Below are positions 21,500-34,500 of a stretch of DNA of 64,000 bases, piece by piece. Source of the DNA: Cladorhizidae sp. MBARI D1340-BT2 (lineage: Eukaryota > Porifera > Demospongiae > Poecilosclerida > Cladorhizidae); the NCBI GenBank assembly GCA_028752905.1, contig JAQNBH010000009.1:31539442-31603441 (forward strand), read 5' to 3'. The position numbers and the translations under genes are program-made. Each line of letters begins with the position of its first letter. Position 1 is the first letter of the stretch. The notes beneath the pieces were generated by a model. It saw only the letters and a program-made list of their open reading frames with translations. It had not been told where the DNA came from and made no database searches.

Positions 21500-23460
21500 T
21501 CTATGAAATTAACCTGTTTAGCATCAAGATAGAGAACACATAGAGAAACCTATCATTCGAGTCATATCAAGTCCATTACAGTGAAGTGTGCATAAAGTCA
21601 TCCTGTATCCAGTCCTCCCAGTCATCAAGTAACAGCTTCTCCTCTTCCTCCTCCTCCTCATTACTGTGTGGCTCAGAGGTTCGAGCATTTTATGCTTCCA
21701 TATATTTCTTGTACGGCTTCCGAGAGAAAAGAAGGCTGGCAAGACTCAAAACATTTGACCACTCAAGATTTGGCACATTGAATATCCTCCACCAAGTAGA
21801 CTGATACTCCATGTAGATAAGGAGATGAACTGAGCCACATATGAGATCATTGCCTCAAACTCGTCAAGAATCTCGAACACATCAACTGTAACTCCTTCAA
21901 GCGGAACAAGGAAGTGCTCAATGAGCCTGTGGATAGCAATTTAGAGGATTATCACCTGTGGATTCTGGGGACTATTCAGCTTCAATGAACATGCGACTGT
22001 CTGTCTCTTCCCCTCATCCAGAAACTTCTGCCATACTTGGGTACCTAACATGAAGATGATGTCATGAGCAGTCACACAAGTACAATACTCTCAATAAAGT
22101 TGTCCATCTTTGTCAGTGATCTTCAATGTAGTAGCATAGCTGGCCACTGGTGCAGAGGTTTTGTATTGAGCTTATTGGTCTCCTTCACTGTTCTCAATAG
22201 GTTACTGAGAACTCCAAGAATCATTGGCTTGCACACACTTGGAGAAGATGGCACCTGATGTAAGAAGGTCAGTAAACAATGCACAGCCAAGAAGACACTT
22301 GGCATCTGTCCATTTCTCCAGGTTCCCTTTGAGTTTTGCACAATCAGTTGCCTTCACTGAAGAATCCTCTGAAAGGGTGTGAGGTGAGCTGTGTAGGTAC
22401 CATATTTGGACAGAACCCATTTTATTGCACTCAGTTTGAGTGACCATTAAGTTCCGCATACTCTTATTGGTCTTACCTCTGTCCTTCATCATTCACGTGA
22501 AGTGCCTCTTTGAAGTCATTGACAATGCACTCCAGTTCTCTACACTTCTTGGATATTTCTCATGAGGTATATAGTGGAGCTGAAGGAGTATTTTGTCAAG
22601 CAAATCAAAGAAAGTACCACAAAGTTTATTTTAGATTGCCAAAACACCACAGCCAGAAGAGTTTCCTCTCCACCAGTCCTTTCAGACCACCACAGCCACA
22701 TTCACTGCTGCTCCATCAGTGACAATTCCCACCAACTTACTACATGCCTCTTTAGTTACTGACTGGGTGCTAAGACACTGCAGTCTGTACTGAAGTGATT
22801 GTTCTGCAGTGAAAATTTTGGGATTGTGCACCGCAAGAAGCTCATCCTTGTGTGCATCTTCTATCAGCATCATTCTGGTCACACCAGAGAACTAGCAGAA
22901 GAATGTTGTGTACAGTCAGTAGAGCCATCCATCAATAGGAGAAAAACTTCACTTCAGAGATTGGCAGAGAGAAAATCCTGCCTTCTCAATTCAGCAATGT
23001 AGTGAACAGACTCCTTGGCAATATTTTGGTGGAGGTAGGAGCTGCCAAGGTTTACTCCATGCTTTGCCTCAAGGTCACAGATCCTGGGGTACTTCTGAAA
23101 GGTTAGCTGCTCACATGCCACAAAATAGGCGATATCGAACTTGACCCTCAACCTTCCAGAAAAGTAGGTAACTGCGTAAATTGCACATATGAAGCAATGC
23201 TCACACCTTGTGCTTTGACTTGCTCTCTCTTGAAGAGGTTCATCACATGCACATGGTCGGCAGTGTTGGTACTTTGTATAGAATCTGCTCCATCTATCAA
23301 TTTGTTGCTAAAGATCCTCCTTCCTATGACCCTGTCTCAAAACTTTATGCACACTAGAACTTTAGCTTCATCACAACTTTCTCACTTGCCTCAACTCTCG
23401 GCTTGCAGTTAGCCATGTCAGCATCTGACACTCGTGGTCGTCCTGGGTCACTGTTTCTTG
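21500..23460 (-). pseudogene. hAT-type transposase-derived pseudogene (ZNF862-like), heavily broken
   Basis: The minus strand carries short pieces of one hAT-like protein in the right order. VMNLFKREQVKAQG lies near 23260-23200, FDIAYFVACEQLTFQKYPRICDLEAKHGVNLGSSYLHQ near 23145-23030, and VFLLLMDGSTDC (catalytic Asp region) near 22945-22905. KEACSKLVGIVTDGAAVN (second Asp region) is near 22755-22705, and TWWRIFNVPNLEWSNVLSLASLLFS, part of the C-terminal dimerisation domain, near 21800-21730. Frameshifts and stops occur every few dozen codons. The family resemblance is to the hAT-derived ZNF862-type proteins found in many animals. A decayed transposon is likelier than a host gene here because of the many breaks. 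Confidence 0.75.
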
Positions 23461-25910
23461 TACATTTCATGCCTCACCTTCTTTTGCTTGGCTGGTTCTC
23501 AGCTGATGATGAGCAACTTCTCTTCATTCTGGCAAAACAAGTCTGTGAAACTTAACTTGAAGGTCTTAAAAATTATGCAGAAGAAGAAAATACAGAGCAA
23601 AAATATTGACCTCCTTATACAAAACTCAGACTAGCAGGAAAAAACTTGCACAAAACCAAAAACCACAACATGAAAGCAAGATAGACGTGAAGCTAATTGC
23701 ACAAATGACCACAGCAACATACAGTCAACATATATAAAAATTGTTGGTTGTGTGCAGTATTCCAGAGCATTTATTAGTGTTGGTGGACATTTTGACAGAA
23801 CAAATTGATTTTTGTTCAGACAAATATATGAGATGTTCAGAAAATGTCATGCCTGACTGATTTCCCACACTCAGACCATACCCAACTTGATCATGTGATG
23901 ATCATTCAATACTATTTTTCTTGGATGTGTGTGTGTGTGTGTGTGTGTATCTGTTTAGCTATACATATTTATAACCTCTAACATCTTTATTTAAAAAATC
24001 TTGCATCAAAGGTACAGAGATGTGAAACACATGTCTTCAATGGTTAAAAGATGGTCAGCATATGCAATTGAGAACATGACTAGATGCAGACACAATTTTC
24101 AGCTGGTGACTTAATTGGTGAAACTGTTAGCATTTCAGAATCTCTAACAGGAATTGTACAGAATGTCTAGCAGGAAAACAAGCTTGCAATGCACTGTTCC
24201 CAAAGATTCTCTACGTGACTGACAGGCACGTAAACAAGCTATTGCTAGTGTTGGCTAAGTAGTAATAATAAGTCCTGCAAAAACACATGTTTGTGGGTTT
24301 TGTCAAACAAATCCCTGGGAGTAGGAGTGGCAACCTAGATCACGGATGGCTTGTTGGTTTTTTATCAACACATATGTACTTTTGGAACAATGGTCCAGCA
24401 TTTACTTGTTCAGCTTATATGATCAGCAAACTTGAAGCAATGTTGTTTATCATTCATCTGAGTATCAATAGTACAATGACTGGTTTTGAAGGACCACCGA
24501 CTTTGCCTAAGTTTTCATCACCTGAATGTGTTGTAGAGGTCTATTACTTTCTGCGTTCTTGATTTGAGGAGTGCCCCCCCCCCAGTTCAGCTTTTTTCTT
24601 TTATCAAGCCCATAATATGCAAAAGTGCAATCAGAAAAATGCACTAGAAGGGAGGGGAAAACAGAGTTTGATAAGCCCGTTATTTCCCCACATGGTACAC
24701 GTGGGTGAAGTCAAGGTTCTCTGTATACAATGACATAATACACCTCACCTCTAACAAGTAGTAATTATATATAAATATTCAAGTTTACTTTCAGACTTGA
24801 ATACTTTCAGACTTGAATAAAATTGAAAATCGAGACATTCCCGTGCTCCTATTTTATAGGCAAATTGCATGAAGCAGTGAGCTGCAGCCTTCTACTCGAG
24901 TGAAATGGGAGACATAAACCTACTTCTACTTATAAACAGTATATAGCAAGCGAGACACTTTCATATTCAATATATCTTTTACTGTTCAGTATGTCGGTGC
25001 CTGTTCAGAGGGTAAATGCTTCCAATGTCTTTCTATGGAACCTTGATTATTATTATTCCATATTAAAATAATTTAATGAAGGACTTCAAGGGTACATCCA
25101 TAAGTTTCTATGTGAAATTGCTAATTTTCAGCCCAATTGTAACGAGCAATCCAGATTCTTGGTAAAGATCATAGATACTTGCCAGATCAAATCGCAAGCC
25201 AGCTCTAGCAGGTATCTACCATAACAATGTCGAATATAGCTAGTGGCACGAGGGACAAGGCCTAATTAACGTAGAAAAGCTTATAGGAAGAACCAAGGGA
25301 CTGTACTGCCAGGAATACTGATTTTATATGTAAGCATGAGTAGAATAACAAGTGGGAAGAGCCTTGCAGAATTGACAGGTCCCGATGGTCATATAGAGGG
25401 GAGAGGCTGGACTATAAGGCACAGTAATTAAGCAGAAATAGCAAGACCAGAAAATCAGGCAGGAACAAGTCTAGCAGGCCTGGTTTGGGAAGGGGGGGGG
25501 GGGAAATAATAAGAGAGAGCAAGATCTAGATGAGAAACAGAAGATGGGAAATGCGAGTGTAGCCAAGGCATGTGTTGGCATGATGAGTAAGCCTGGCATG
25601 ACTCGCTAGTGGAGGACTGGCAAGGCGCATGGTAATATAAGGTTGACATGCATGGCTAGCAAGGTTTACGTAATTCCCAAAGCCAACATGATCTTCAGGG
25701 CTGGCAGGTGTTCTTCCACTGCCAATCCAGTTCACATATCACACACGCACGCACATAACATACACACACATACACACACACAATGGCATGATTAACAATT
25801 CGATTAGCAAGATGTTATGATGACCTCTTCTGGTATGATGATTAAGTCCAGATGATGAGCAAATCTGGTAAGATTGGCCTAGTATGACAAGTGCTACTGG
25901 TTAGCGTGTT
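23461..25910. other. Intergenic; microsatellites only
   Basis: A (GT)n tract lies at 23928-23948, a C run at 24573-24581, a G run at 25492-25503, and a CA-rich tract at about 25740-25790. The + strand open frame 24287-24562 (91 codons) has no recognisable domain and is not called. Confidence 0.45.
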
Positions 25911-25919
25911 ATTAGCATG

Positions 25920-26185
25920 ATTGGCTTAGCAGGTATGATAACTAGGCAGGCATGAGAGCTGGGCGGGCACGATAGCTGGGCAGGCATGAGAGCTAGGGGG
26001 GCACAATAGCTGGGCGGGCACGATAGCTGGGCGGGCATGATAGCTGGGTGGGCATGATAGCTGGGCCGGCACGATAGCTGGGCGGGCACGATAGCTAGGG
26101 GGGCACGATAGCTAGGGGGGCACAATAGCTGGGCGGGCACGATAGCTAGGGGGGCACAATAGCTAGGCAGGCACAATAGCTAGGT
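25920..26185. repeat. Minisatellite, ~16-bp unit ('gggcacgatagctggg')
   Basis: About 15 imperfect copies alternating 'gctgggcggg' and 'gctaggggg' forms; the minus-strand peptide repeat it encodes (PAQLSCPPSY-like) is an artefact. Confidence 0.88.
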
Positions 26186-27476
26186 AAGAGCTGCTAGTTG
26201 TAGTGTGCTTTGGTTTCAATCCTAACACGACAGTGTCATAAGATACTCCAGGTTCCGGCTGATAACCTAGCATGGTAAGAAATGCTAATGCTCCTAACCC
26301 GGCCCACAAGTTGGATAAGAACAGTTAATGCTGGAATAGACCCCAATATTCTTTTCCAGCACGACTCCATCCCATGCGGAGTGTGAAACCCGGAAAAAAG
26401 GGAAACATTTGTGATGCTGGGCAATAGAAACCTGTGGCTCAACAGTAAAAGGGAACAGTTCAGAGTTGAGCGGCTTAGCTGCAAACTGAGTGAAGTGCAG
26501 ACAGAGGCCTTGGGTGTCGTGTTGTGTGTGTGCAGTGAGAGCCCTCAAGTGATATGTCAGCAGACAAATTTTAGGCGGGTGTTAATGAAATATGGCGAGA
26601 AGCATCTAGGTGTATTTTTTATTTTCATTATCACTACAGAGCAATGTGTGTTTATTTTTAATGAGACGTATTTAACCCACCAAAAATAGGATATGGGGTA
26701 CTTAGTTAGGATAATGCAATATTCCCCTTTCCTTCATTGCAACTGGAATTGTGTGGAGGAGAGGGTGCTATGGCCACAGGAATATGGCATCACAGCAACG
26801 AGAAAGCCACAAAGCTGGCAAGGAATGGCTAGAGAGCACAGAGAGGGCAGAAAACTCATAAAGCATGAGTGAGCAATTCTATTCCAGGTATATACAGCAA
26901 TCATAAACCTACTAAAGTGGTTGGAAAACTGTTCACTTGGTCTTGTCGGACCTAGGTAGCCAGAGCAGACTGGATGTCCCAAGTGGTGCATTTACTTAAT
27001 GGACCATCAGGAATACTGAAAGAAGTGGTAGGTCAGATTGCGGGGGAGCCACCATGCTAAAAAGCAACAAAAAAAAAGACCCCAGAGACCTGGTGCTGAT
27101 TTACTCCAACCTCCAATGTGTGTTTCATGGATAATTCAGGAGTTACATTAGGAGCAATTTAGAGAAGAATGGTTGTCAATTACTCAAGGGATGATGTGCA
27201 CTCCACCTGAAGAGGTGGAAGTTTCCATATATAGTTATCAAAGCTAGGGCATTGGCATGTTGGAGTTCTCCCATGACCAAGCAAGCATGGCATTGCATTC
27301 TGTAATAATGTCCCGCAATACTGTCATCACATACATGAAGGTGTGATGAGGAGGAGTTAAAATATACCAAAAAAATGTGTGTATTAGTAGGGGTGGTTGT
27401 ACGTTACAGGGACAGGGGAAAGGTCGCCATGCTATGAATACTTGTTACTTTCATGCAGTTAACTGTTCAGTTATCA
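26186..27476. other. Intergenic; nothing recognised
   Basis: Short open frames on both strands (for example 26236-26548 minus, 26411-26689 plus, 26734-26991 minus) overlap one another and contain no motif I recognise. Confidence 0.4.
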
Positions 27477-28143
27477 TAACATGCTAATTATAAGAGGCAT
27501 GTAATGGTTGTAACATGCTAGTTATAAGAGGCATGTAATGGTTGTAACATGCTAGTTATAAGATGCATGTAATGGTTGTAACATGCTAATTATAAGATGC
27601 ATGTAATGGTTGTAACATGCTAGTTATAAGAGACATGTAATGGTTGTAACATGCTAGTTATAAGAGGCATGTAATGGTTGTAACATGCTAGTTATAAGAT
27701 ACATGTAATGGTTGTAACATGCTAATTATAAGATGCATGTAATGGTTGTAACATGCTAATTATAAGAGGCATGTAATGGTTGTAACATGCTAGTCATAAG
27801 AGGCATGTAATGGTTGTAACATGCTAGTTATAAGAGACATGTAATGGTTGTAACATGCTAATTATAAGAGACATGTAATGGTTGTAACATGCTTAACATG
27901 CTAATTATAAGAGACATGTAATGGTTGTAACATGCTCATTATAAGAGGCATGTAATGGTTGTAACATGCTAGTTATAAGAGGCATGTAATGGTTGTAACA
28001 TGCTAATTATAAGAGACATGTAATGGTTGTAACATGCTAATTATAAGAGGCATGTATGGTTGTAACATGCTAGTTATAAGAGGCATGTAGGTTGTAACAT
28101 GATAGTTATAAGAGGCATGTAGTGGTTGTAACATGCTAGTTAA
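27477..28143. repeat. 34-bp minisatellite (about 20 copies)
   Basis: Unit 'taacatgctagttataagag' plus 'gcatgtaatggttg'. Variation is mainly a/g at the ta(a/g)ttat site and g/a in the aga(g/c)gcatg part. One irregular unit near 27885-27900 has a partial duplication. A decayed derivative seems to continue between 28180 and 28210. Confidence 0.93.
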
Positions 28144-29207
28144 GTGCAAAGAACAGGTCATTCTAACATCAGAGACAAGAAATCAGTAATTGTAACATGC
28201 AGCCTGCAGAATGAAATACCATTTTCTCAGTGCTTTCCACATAGATGCAGTGTTGACTGAGTGCAGAGCCAACCTAATCTTGGTTCGTTCAATGTTATCA
28301 CCTCCCGTCCTGTGCCAGTCTCCTTTGTAAGCTCACCTGATGAGGGTCAGAGTGGCTGGCCAAAAATGTTGATTTTGAAGTTGATATACCAGGAACATCA
28401 TTCGTTTTCATTTCACAGCATTATCAAGTACTTTTGTTTTCCGTACGAGTTACTTTGCGATTTTATAATTCCAAAATCTAATGGATTGAGTAGACTTCAA
28501 ATATAACTGCTCTGAAACTTAGCAGGGGTTGCTTGTGGAGACCGGTAGCAGCTACTATAGCTCTTCACTGCCTTTAGGAAAGCTAATTGCATTTTTCAAG
28601 CCTGGATCTTTGATTATTGAAAATAGCTTTCCATGGAATCCCTATTAGAATCACACAGTTAATAGATTTTAGGCAGTTTAGTAAAACAATTAAGCCTGAA
28701 AAACCAATTAAGCCTGAAAAACCAAACAAAAAAAAAGCAGCTATACAGTAGGTTATGTATGAATGTGGTCATGGAAATTAGGCTTCTTCAAAGTTAGGGT
28801 TGGCAGTATAAGATCGAGAGTGGTATGATATTCATAGAAATAGAGTAAACCCATCACACTTGACCTCCAAGACATTATTAAAGCGGCCCTACTCATCCAC
28901 CACTATTTTGTGAACAACACTTAATTTGGAAATCTGACATGTGCTTGTATAATTCCTGTAGCAGGATGGAGCATAATTTCCTGTACATCACAATTGACGT
29001 TTTGGCAGCACTACACGACACATGATGCAGGAAATGTGACGGACTATGCGTTCGTTGTAGCAAACATGAATTTTTGGTTAACTATGTGTTAGTTATACCA
29101 GCTATACTATTGTTGTCAAATTATCAAGAATGGCTACAGGAAATTATGGTCTATTCTGCTACAGGAGTTGGTGACCTGAACTGATCATGATGCTCGAAAT
29201 TCAAAAT

Positions 29208-29238
<31 letters not shown>

Positions 29239-30420
29239 TAATGACATGCTGGTTGTGTTGCAGGAAACCAGTCATATTATTCTGGCTGCAGGCTGCAAGG
29301 AATCTCTTGGGTGCAACATGCTAACATTCGCTGCAAGGAATCAAGTCATCATGACTTGCTGGTTAGGAGAGGCTGGGAGTCTGTTATTTTGGCATACCAT
29401 CTGTAAGCAGTGGAGGGTCCAGTCATTGTACAAGGAGTCAGTCACTATGATATGCTAATATGAGCATGCTGGTTGTGGGAGATGGTCGAGTTGCTGTCGT
29501 AAGCGTGGTGGTTATGGGGTGCAAGAAATCAGTCGTACCATGCCAGTTGTGAGAGGCAGGGAATCAGTTGAAGAACATGCTAGACAAGGAAACAGTTCAG
29601 TCATGACTAACATACAGGTGGAGGTGGAATTGTTTTGCAAATGAGTATAATTGCCACGAGCTCACTAAAGGTGATATTAGGTGATATAATTCACTAGTGA
29701 ACAAATGTCAATAATAACCTTAGATGAAGCCCTTTGTATGAAGAAAAGGCATTATAGCAGAAATCTTTGGTTAAGATAGAAGAGGTATGAAGCCAGTGTT
29801 TGTGTGTGTGTGTGTGTGCACTTCAGTTAGCCACAAGTAGGAGCTCGTGATAGTACTGCATGCAGTTGAGTTTCTGTGACACCAAAGTCCAAGCTTAGAA
29901 TCGTGATTGCCACTATTGCATTTGGAGTGAGCCTTATATACACATCTTTGGAATTCAACCCGTGGAGAAATCATGTAAAGAAGGGAGAAATTGCCTGAAA
30001 AAGTTGCTATTGGTCTTTGGCAACAAACAAACTTTGGCAACAAACAAAACAAAAAATAATAAAATACAAAAAAGGGACAAGTAAGATATCCAATGCACGT
30101 CATCTCAAGTTTTATGAAAATTATATAATAAACAACTTGTCCCCATAACCTTGTTAACCATACTCTTTATAAACATATTGCCTAGAAAACATTAATCCAG
30201 TTCATAGGATTTGTGGGTAAGTCATCACCCAAAACCTTCCCACTCATCATGAACTAGTTCCATCTCACCTCAGGAAGAATGGCTTTGTTAAATCAGTAAC
30301 CAAGGGTAACCTATCCATGCTTACTTGGCTAGGTATATTTAATATTGTCATGACCTTGCTGTCTATTACCATAACAGCACAAAATCACAGCAGCATTGCT
30401 ATAATGCTACGTTGAAGTTA
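28144..30420. other. Intergenic; hairpin-repeat copy and homopolymers
   Basis: Holds one copy of the hammerhead-like repeat at 28337-28385, a C run at about 29209-29233, and a decayed tandem region at 29240-29600 built from 'catgctggttgtg' and 'gcaaggaatc' pieces. A (GT)n tract lies near 29800-29818. No gene is supported. Confidence 0.45.
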
Positions 30421-30860
30421 TCTAGAACTAGGAATACAAACCTCGCCTTCGCCACGTGGTACGCAGTGAGGGGAACATTAACTGCGTTGGGTGGGAGGGG
30501 GACACTAATTCATTTAGATACAGTGTCCGGCCGGACATATCCACTGTCGGTTAGTGCACGGCCGGACGCTCTTCTCTTAAAACGACAACTACGGGTAGGG
30601 CTAGTCGATGGATTTGGCTGAACAACTCGATAGAACTTCTATAAAAGTAGACTCCATTAGACCCATGAATTAGTAGAAGCTAGTTTGTCGGTCTATTACC
30701 AATGCCGACTGAAGTGCTTGTTTAGCTAGGTGTTTTTTTTTTGTGAGGACTGTAGCTACCCCTAATCTGTTCCAGCTTATCATAAGCTTAGATGTAAATG
30801 TATACTGTTAGAGAAAGCGAGAAGACTTGGTTTTGTGTGTAGACTTCTGCATTGAAGATC
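30421..30860 (+). promoter_or_regulatory. Probable promoter and 5' UTR of the rabphilin-like gene
   Basis: The most CpG-rich stretch of its neighbourhood (30440-30610). It includes an E-box-like cacgtg at 30452-30457 and the palindrome gtccggccggac at 30528-30539, with a second partial copy (cggccggac) 30 bases downstream. It ends 'gaagatc' just before the start ATG at 30861. An open frame (30412-30621) crosses it but looks like chance. Inferred from position and base composition. Confidence 0.45.
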
Positions 30861-30937
30861 ATGGCGAAAGTCATGGAATCTAGTGAACCTTTCCCTCGGT
30901 TTCCACCCAGTGACAGAGAGTTGGCCCTCAGAGCACA
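30861..30937 (+). CDS. RPH3A: Rabphilin-like exon 1
   Basis: [20 protein letters not shown]... ends in phase 2 at the donor gtgagt. It is assigned because its phase (CA|A, Gln) fits the next exon and an ATG follows a promoter-like region; no homology is visible in these 25 residues. Confidence 0.72.
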
Positions 30938-31556
30938 GTGAGTCTATCTCATCCATGTACCATTAAAACATTTTCGTAGGATAACTATATATTTGTGTGT
31001 GATGATGTTGACTAAAGCATTATGGATTAGCCGACACCCTCAAATTGCATCTATAGAAGTGTATGCACAATTACAGTGTTGAGCTGCCTTTCAATGAGCT
31101 ATAATATTTTTGTAGCATCGATAGGCTCCTTTCTGAACTAATGATACATAGAATGCAAGTTTTATCTTGGTTGCCTTTGTGGTGTGGACAGGTCATCCAG
31201 CTATTGCGAATTTATTGCTCTATTATTATTTACAAGTTGTATTTTTGCATGTTGCAAAATGAAATGCACCTCAGTGCTTAGGCTGAAAATGACTAGTTTC
31301 TGATGATGTCATTCAAGGAGAGATGTATGACTGGTGTAATAACAGTTACAAGAGCTTCTTCAAGATGAAGTTCAGGCGACTTTGACTCGGCCATAGCTAA
31401 AGACCATGCTGTGACTAAAGCTTTCACTTACCCCCCCCCCCCCCTCCCCTTATCCCTTCTCCCTTTGCAGCCACCATTTATGCAGCCAAAAGAAGCCAAA
31501 AGACACTCCCCACTTTTACTTTTACTCGTCCCCCATCTCCCCATTTTCCAATTTCC

Positions 31557-31592
<36 letters not shown>

Positions 31593-34500
31593 GTGTGTGC
31601 GCATGCATGTGTGTGTGTGTGCGCATGCATGTGTGTGTGTGTGTGTCTGTGCCTGCGTGTGTGCATGCATGTGTGTGTGTGTGTCTGTGCATGCGTGTGT
31701 GTGTGCATGCATGTGTGTGTGTGTGTCTGTGCATGCGTGTGTGCATGCATGTGTGTGTGTCTGTGCATGCGTGTGTGTGTGCATGCATGTGTGTGTGTGT
31801 CTGTGCATGCGTGTGTGTGTATGTGTGCATGCATGTGTGTGTGTGTGTCTATGCATGTTGTGTCTGTACATGCGTGTATGTGTCTGTGCATGCATGTGTG
31901 TGTCCATGCATGCATGTGTATGCATGTGTGTGTATGTGCATGCATGCGTTGTGCATGCTTTAACACAGTTAAATAGAGTTGTATTGACTTAGTTAATCCA
32001 GTTTTGAGTAACTGCTCAGAATCTTTTGCCATTTATGGTTTCTCAATGTGATATTGTATTGAACATTTGCTGAATTATTTTTGTAATCTGAAAATTCCTT
32101 TACTTTTCTTAAAACAAGACCATCTGATGTTGTTTGCAAAATTATAGTTCTGATTATTCTTGCTGTGTAAATAGTTCTACAATCATATACTCTGTGTAGT
32201 GGTTGGTATGACAAGCATATGGACTATGTATGAGACACTGTTGAGATGGGATTTATACACTAAGAAAGAAATATTTTATTGATAGGTAGAAAGGATCGTG
32301 CGAGAGAAACTATGGAGGGAGAAATGGAACTGTCCTTGTAACCACAGAATGTGTAGGAACCAGTTATTGTGTTGTGTACCTGTTAGGGTAAGCCGTGGGT
32401 GATGGGGTGAAGATGGCTAGAAACAAAGGAGTATTGGTATATAGTTCTTTATTGTGGAATACTGTGCAAGGGTATACATGGAAGGCAATGCGCACAAGCA
32501 AGTGTGGCTATACTTGTTGGGCATACAAAGTGTTAGATATCGGCACTATTCAGAAATATAACTTGCACATTTGTATACCTAAATAATATTATCTATTATA
32601 GAATATTGTTGTTTCCTTATGAGACTTGAGGGTGGGTCCTAACTGGTCCAACCCCATGTCCAGAGAACAAATTTACTGGTGGTAGAGCCAATATTCTTAA
32701 TTAGCACTAGGCATGCTCCATATAGCCAAGTGGGCTACTTACATGTGACTTTCCTTAATTGGTGAGAGAGAGAGAGCTTTTAATCCTCTTGCCTAATTAA
32801 GGGCATGCTTGGTAGGTATTAAGTAGTTTTGACTCTGACACCAAACAATTATGATGATGATACCTTTACACTAGATAATACTAGTATAGGGAGTGTGTAT
32901 TAAGATAATATTTCTTCACAGAATAAAGACTGGGTGGTCGACACACTCTAGTACCTCTTATGACTGTCATCAGCATGGACTAACTGACCACGAGGTCAAG
33001 TTGATTAAGGAGGTGGTGGAAAAGGCACAAGCAATTGAACGCATGGAAGAGATAAGAATTGGGTCAGTAGATTCATAAATAGTTTGTATAAAAGTATATC
33101 AGAGAATATTAATTAAAAGCCAAGGTTGTTGTTGTTGTTGTTTCACACCTGGAGGGCTTGAGCGAATGTGATTATTATTTACAAATAATAAAAACAAATG
33201 AAGATAGACTCACCAGGATATCTTTATAGCCCACATGAGATGTAGAGCAAGAAAAAGTCAGGAATTTTTTAGGGCTGAGCACCGCCTTCCTATTGCCAAC
33301 CCACCATGACAACTGATTATCAACGCAACACAAAACTACCATGCACGCACGTACATAGCAACGATTTATTTTGTCCTTGCCTGTTGGGCAACTCAAGTGA
33401 AATCCCACACCACTGCATGGAATTTTACATATGTAGGCTACTGATGCTGAAGCACAAGCAGATGATCGAAAACTGTCGAGGAGATGGAGTGTCCACTTGC
33501 CGTATTTGTGATCATGACTTCACTCATCAGAGGTCAAGTCGGCCAGACCCCATCCAGCACTGCCATGACTGCTGCATGGTGAGTCAAGGATGTGACTCCG
33601 ACATGCTCTTTGGCTCTTTGGCCTCTGTCATTTTGCTATATTTGTGTTTCTTCATCTTGTAGGTGATATGCCGTCGGTGTGAAATTAAGAACCCTCGCAA
33701 GATTCCTGGCGGGGATGAGCACACACTCTGCGTGGTGTGCTATGAGGAACGAGAGGTAGGAACATATTGAATTTGTAACACGAGGAAAGACTGGCTTGTT
33801 TTCATGTTTTATAAGTGATTATGCCAAGCCATGTGCCGCAACGGTACACAGTGTTGCAGTGACTGACTGAAGCACTAAATATGATTTTGAAGTTGTTATT
33901 GCATACTCTCTGCATTTGACTGCTTGCAGCTATGGAAGAAAAGTGGTGCATGGCTGGTGCATTCTGTTCCTCACATGTCCATCCCATACGCCGACTTGGA
34001 AGAGATTCAACAGCAGCGGATCAAGGTCATTATGAACACACATACATATCACATCCAAGTTGATTTCTGAGCTCAGCTGTTGTGTGTTGTTTTTTTTTAA
34101 TGCAAGGCTACTAGTGTAGGTATGTACCTGTGCATGTCACTCCACTAAGTCTAATGAACCACACTTTCCTTAGAAAAGACAAGCTTTGCCAAAAGTAAGC
34201 ACTCAATTAGTTCTGTGCATGTCTGCCAACTAATGGCCACTGGTAATCTAAAAAATAATGCCAACTTTGTGCTCTAGTTATATATATACCTCTAGATATA
34301 TATACCTGGTGGTATTTCTTGGACAGGCTGCCTTCTTGCAGTTGCCAATTCCGTGGGGCAACTTTGTATTTTACAAAGCGCGGCTTGTTGACCTTTGCAA
34401 TGATGTCAGCCACCCATGTAGTCAGTCTATAGCCTTCCATGAGCTAGGTTGTAGCCAATGTTTGATTGACATCATCTCCTCCAGCACCTAGCCTATGAAT

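Noticed and set aside
21586..21804. Ser-rich 72-codon + strand frame
   Set aside because: It comes from a (TCC)n-like tract antisense to the dead hAT gene.
24287..24562. 91-codon + strand frame as a small gene
   Set aside because: No domain, no splice context, no nearby coding exon; length is within chance for this composition.
27477..28143. CRISPR-like array of regular repeats
   Set aside because: Units are contiguous with no unique spacers; this is a eukaryotic minisatellite. The same applies to all other arrays in the window.
31411..32032. Cys/Val-rich and His/Thr-rich frames up to 193 codons
   Set aside because: Translations of the (GT)n/gcatgcat array.
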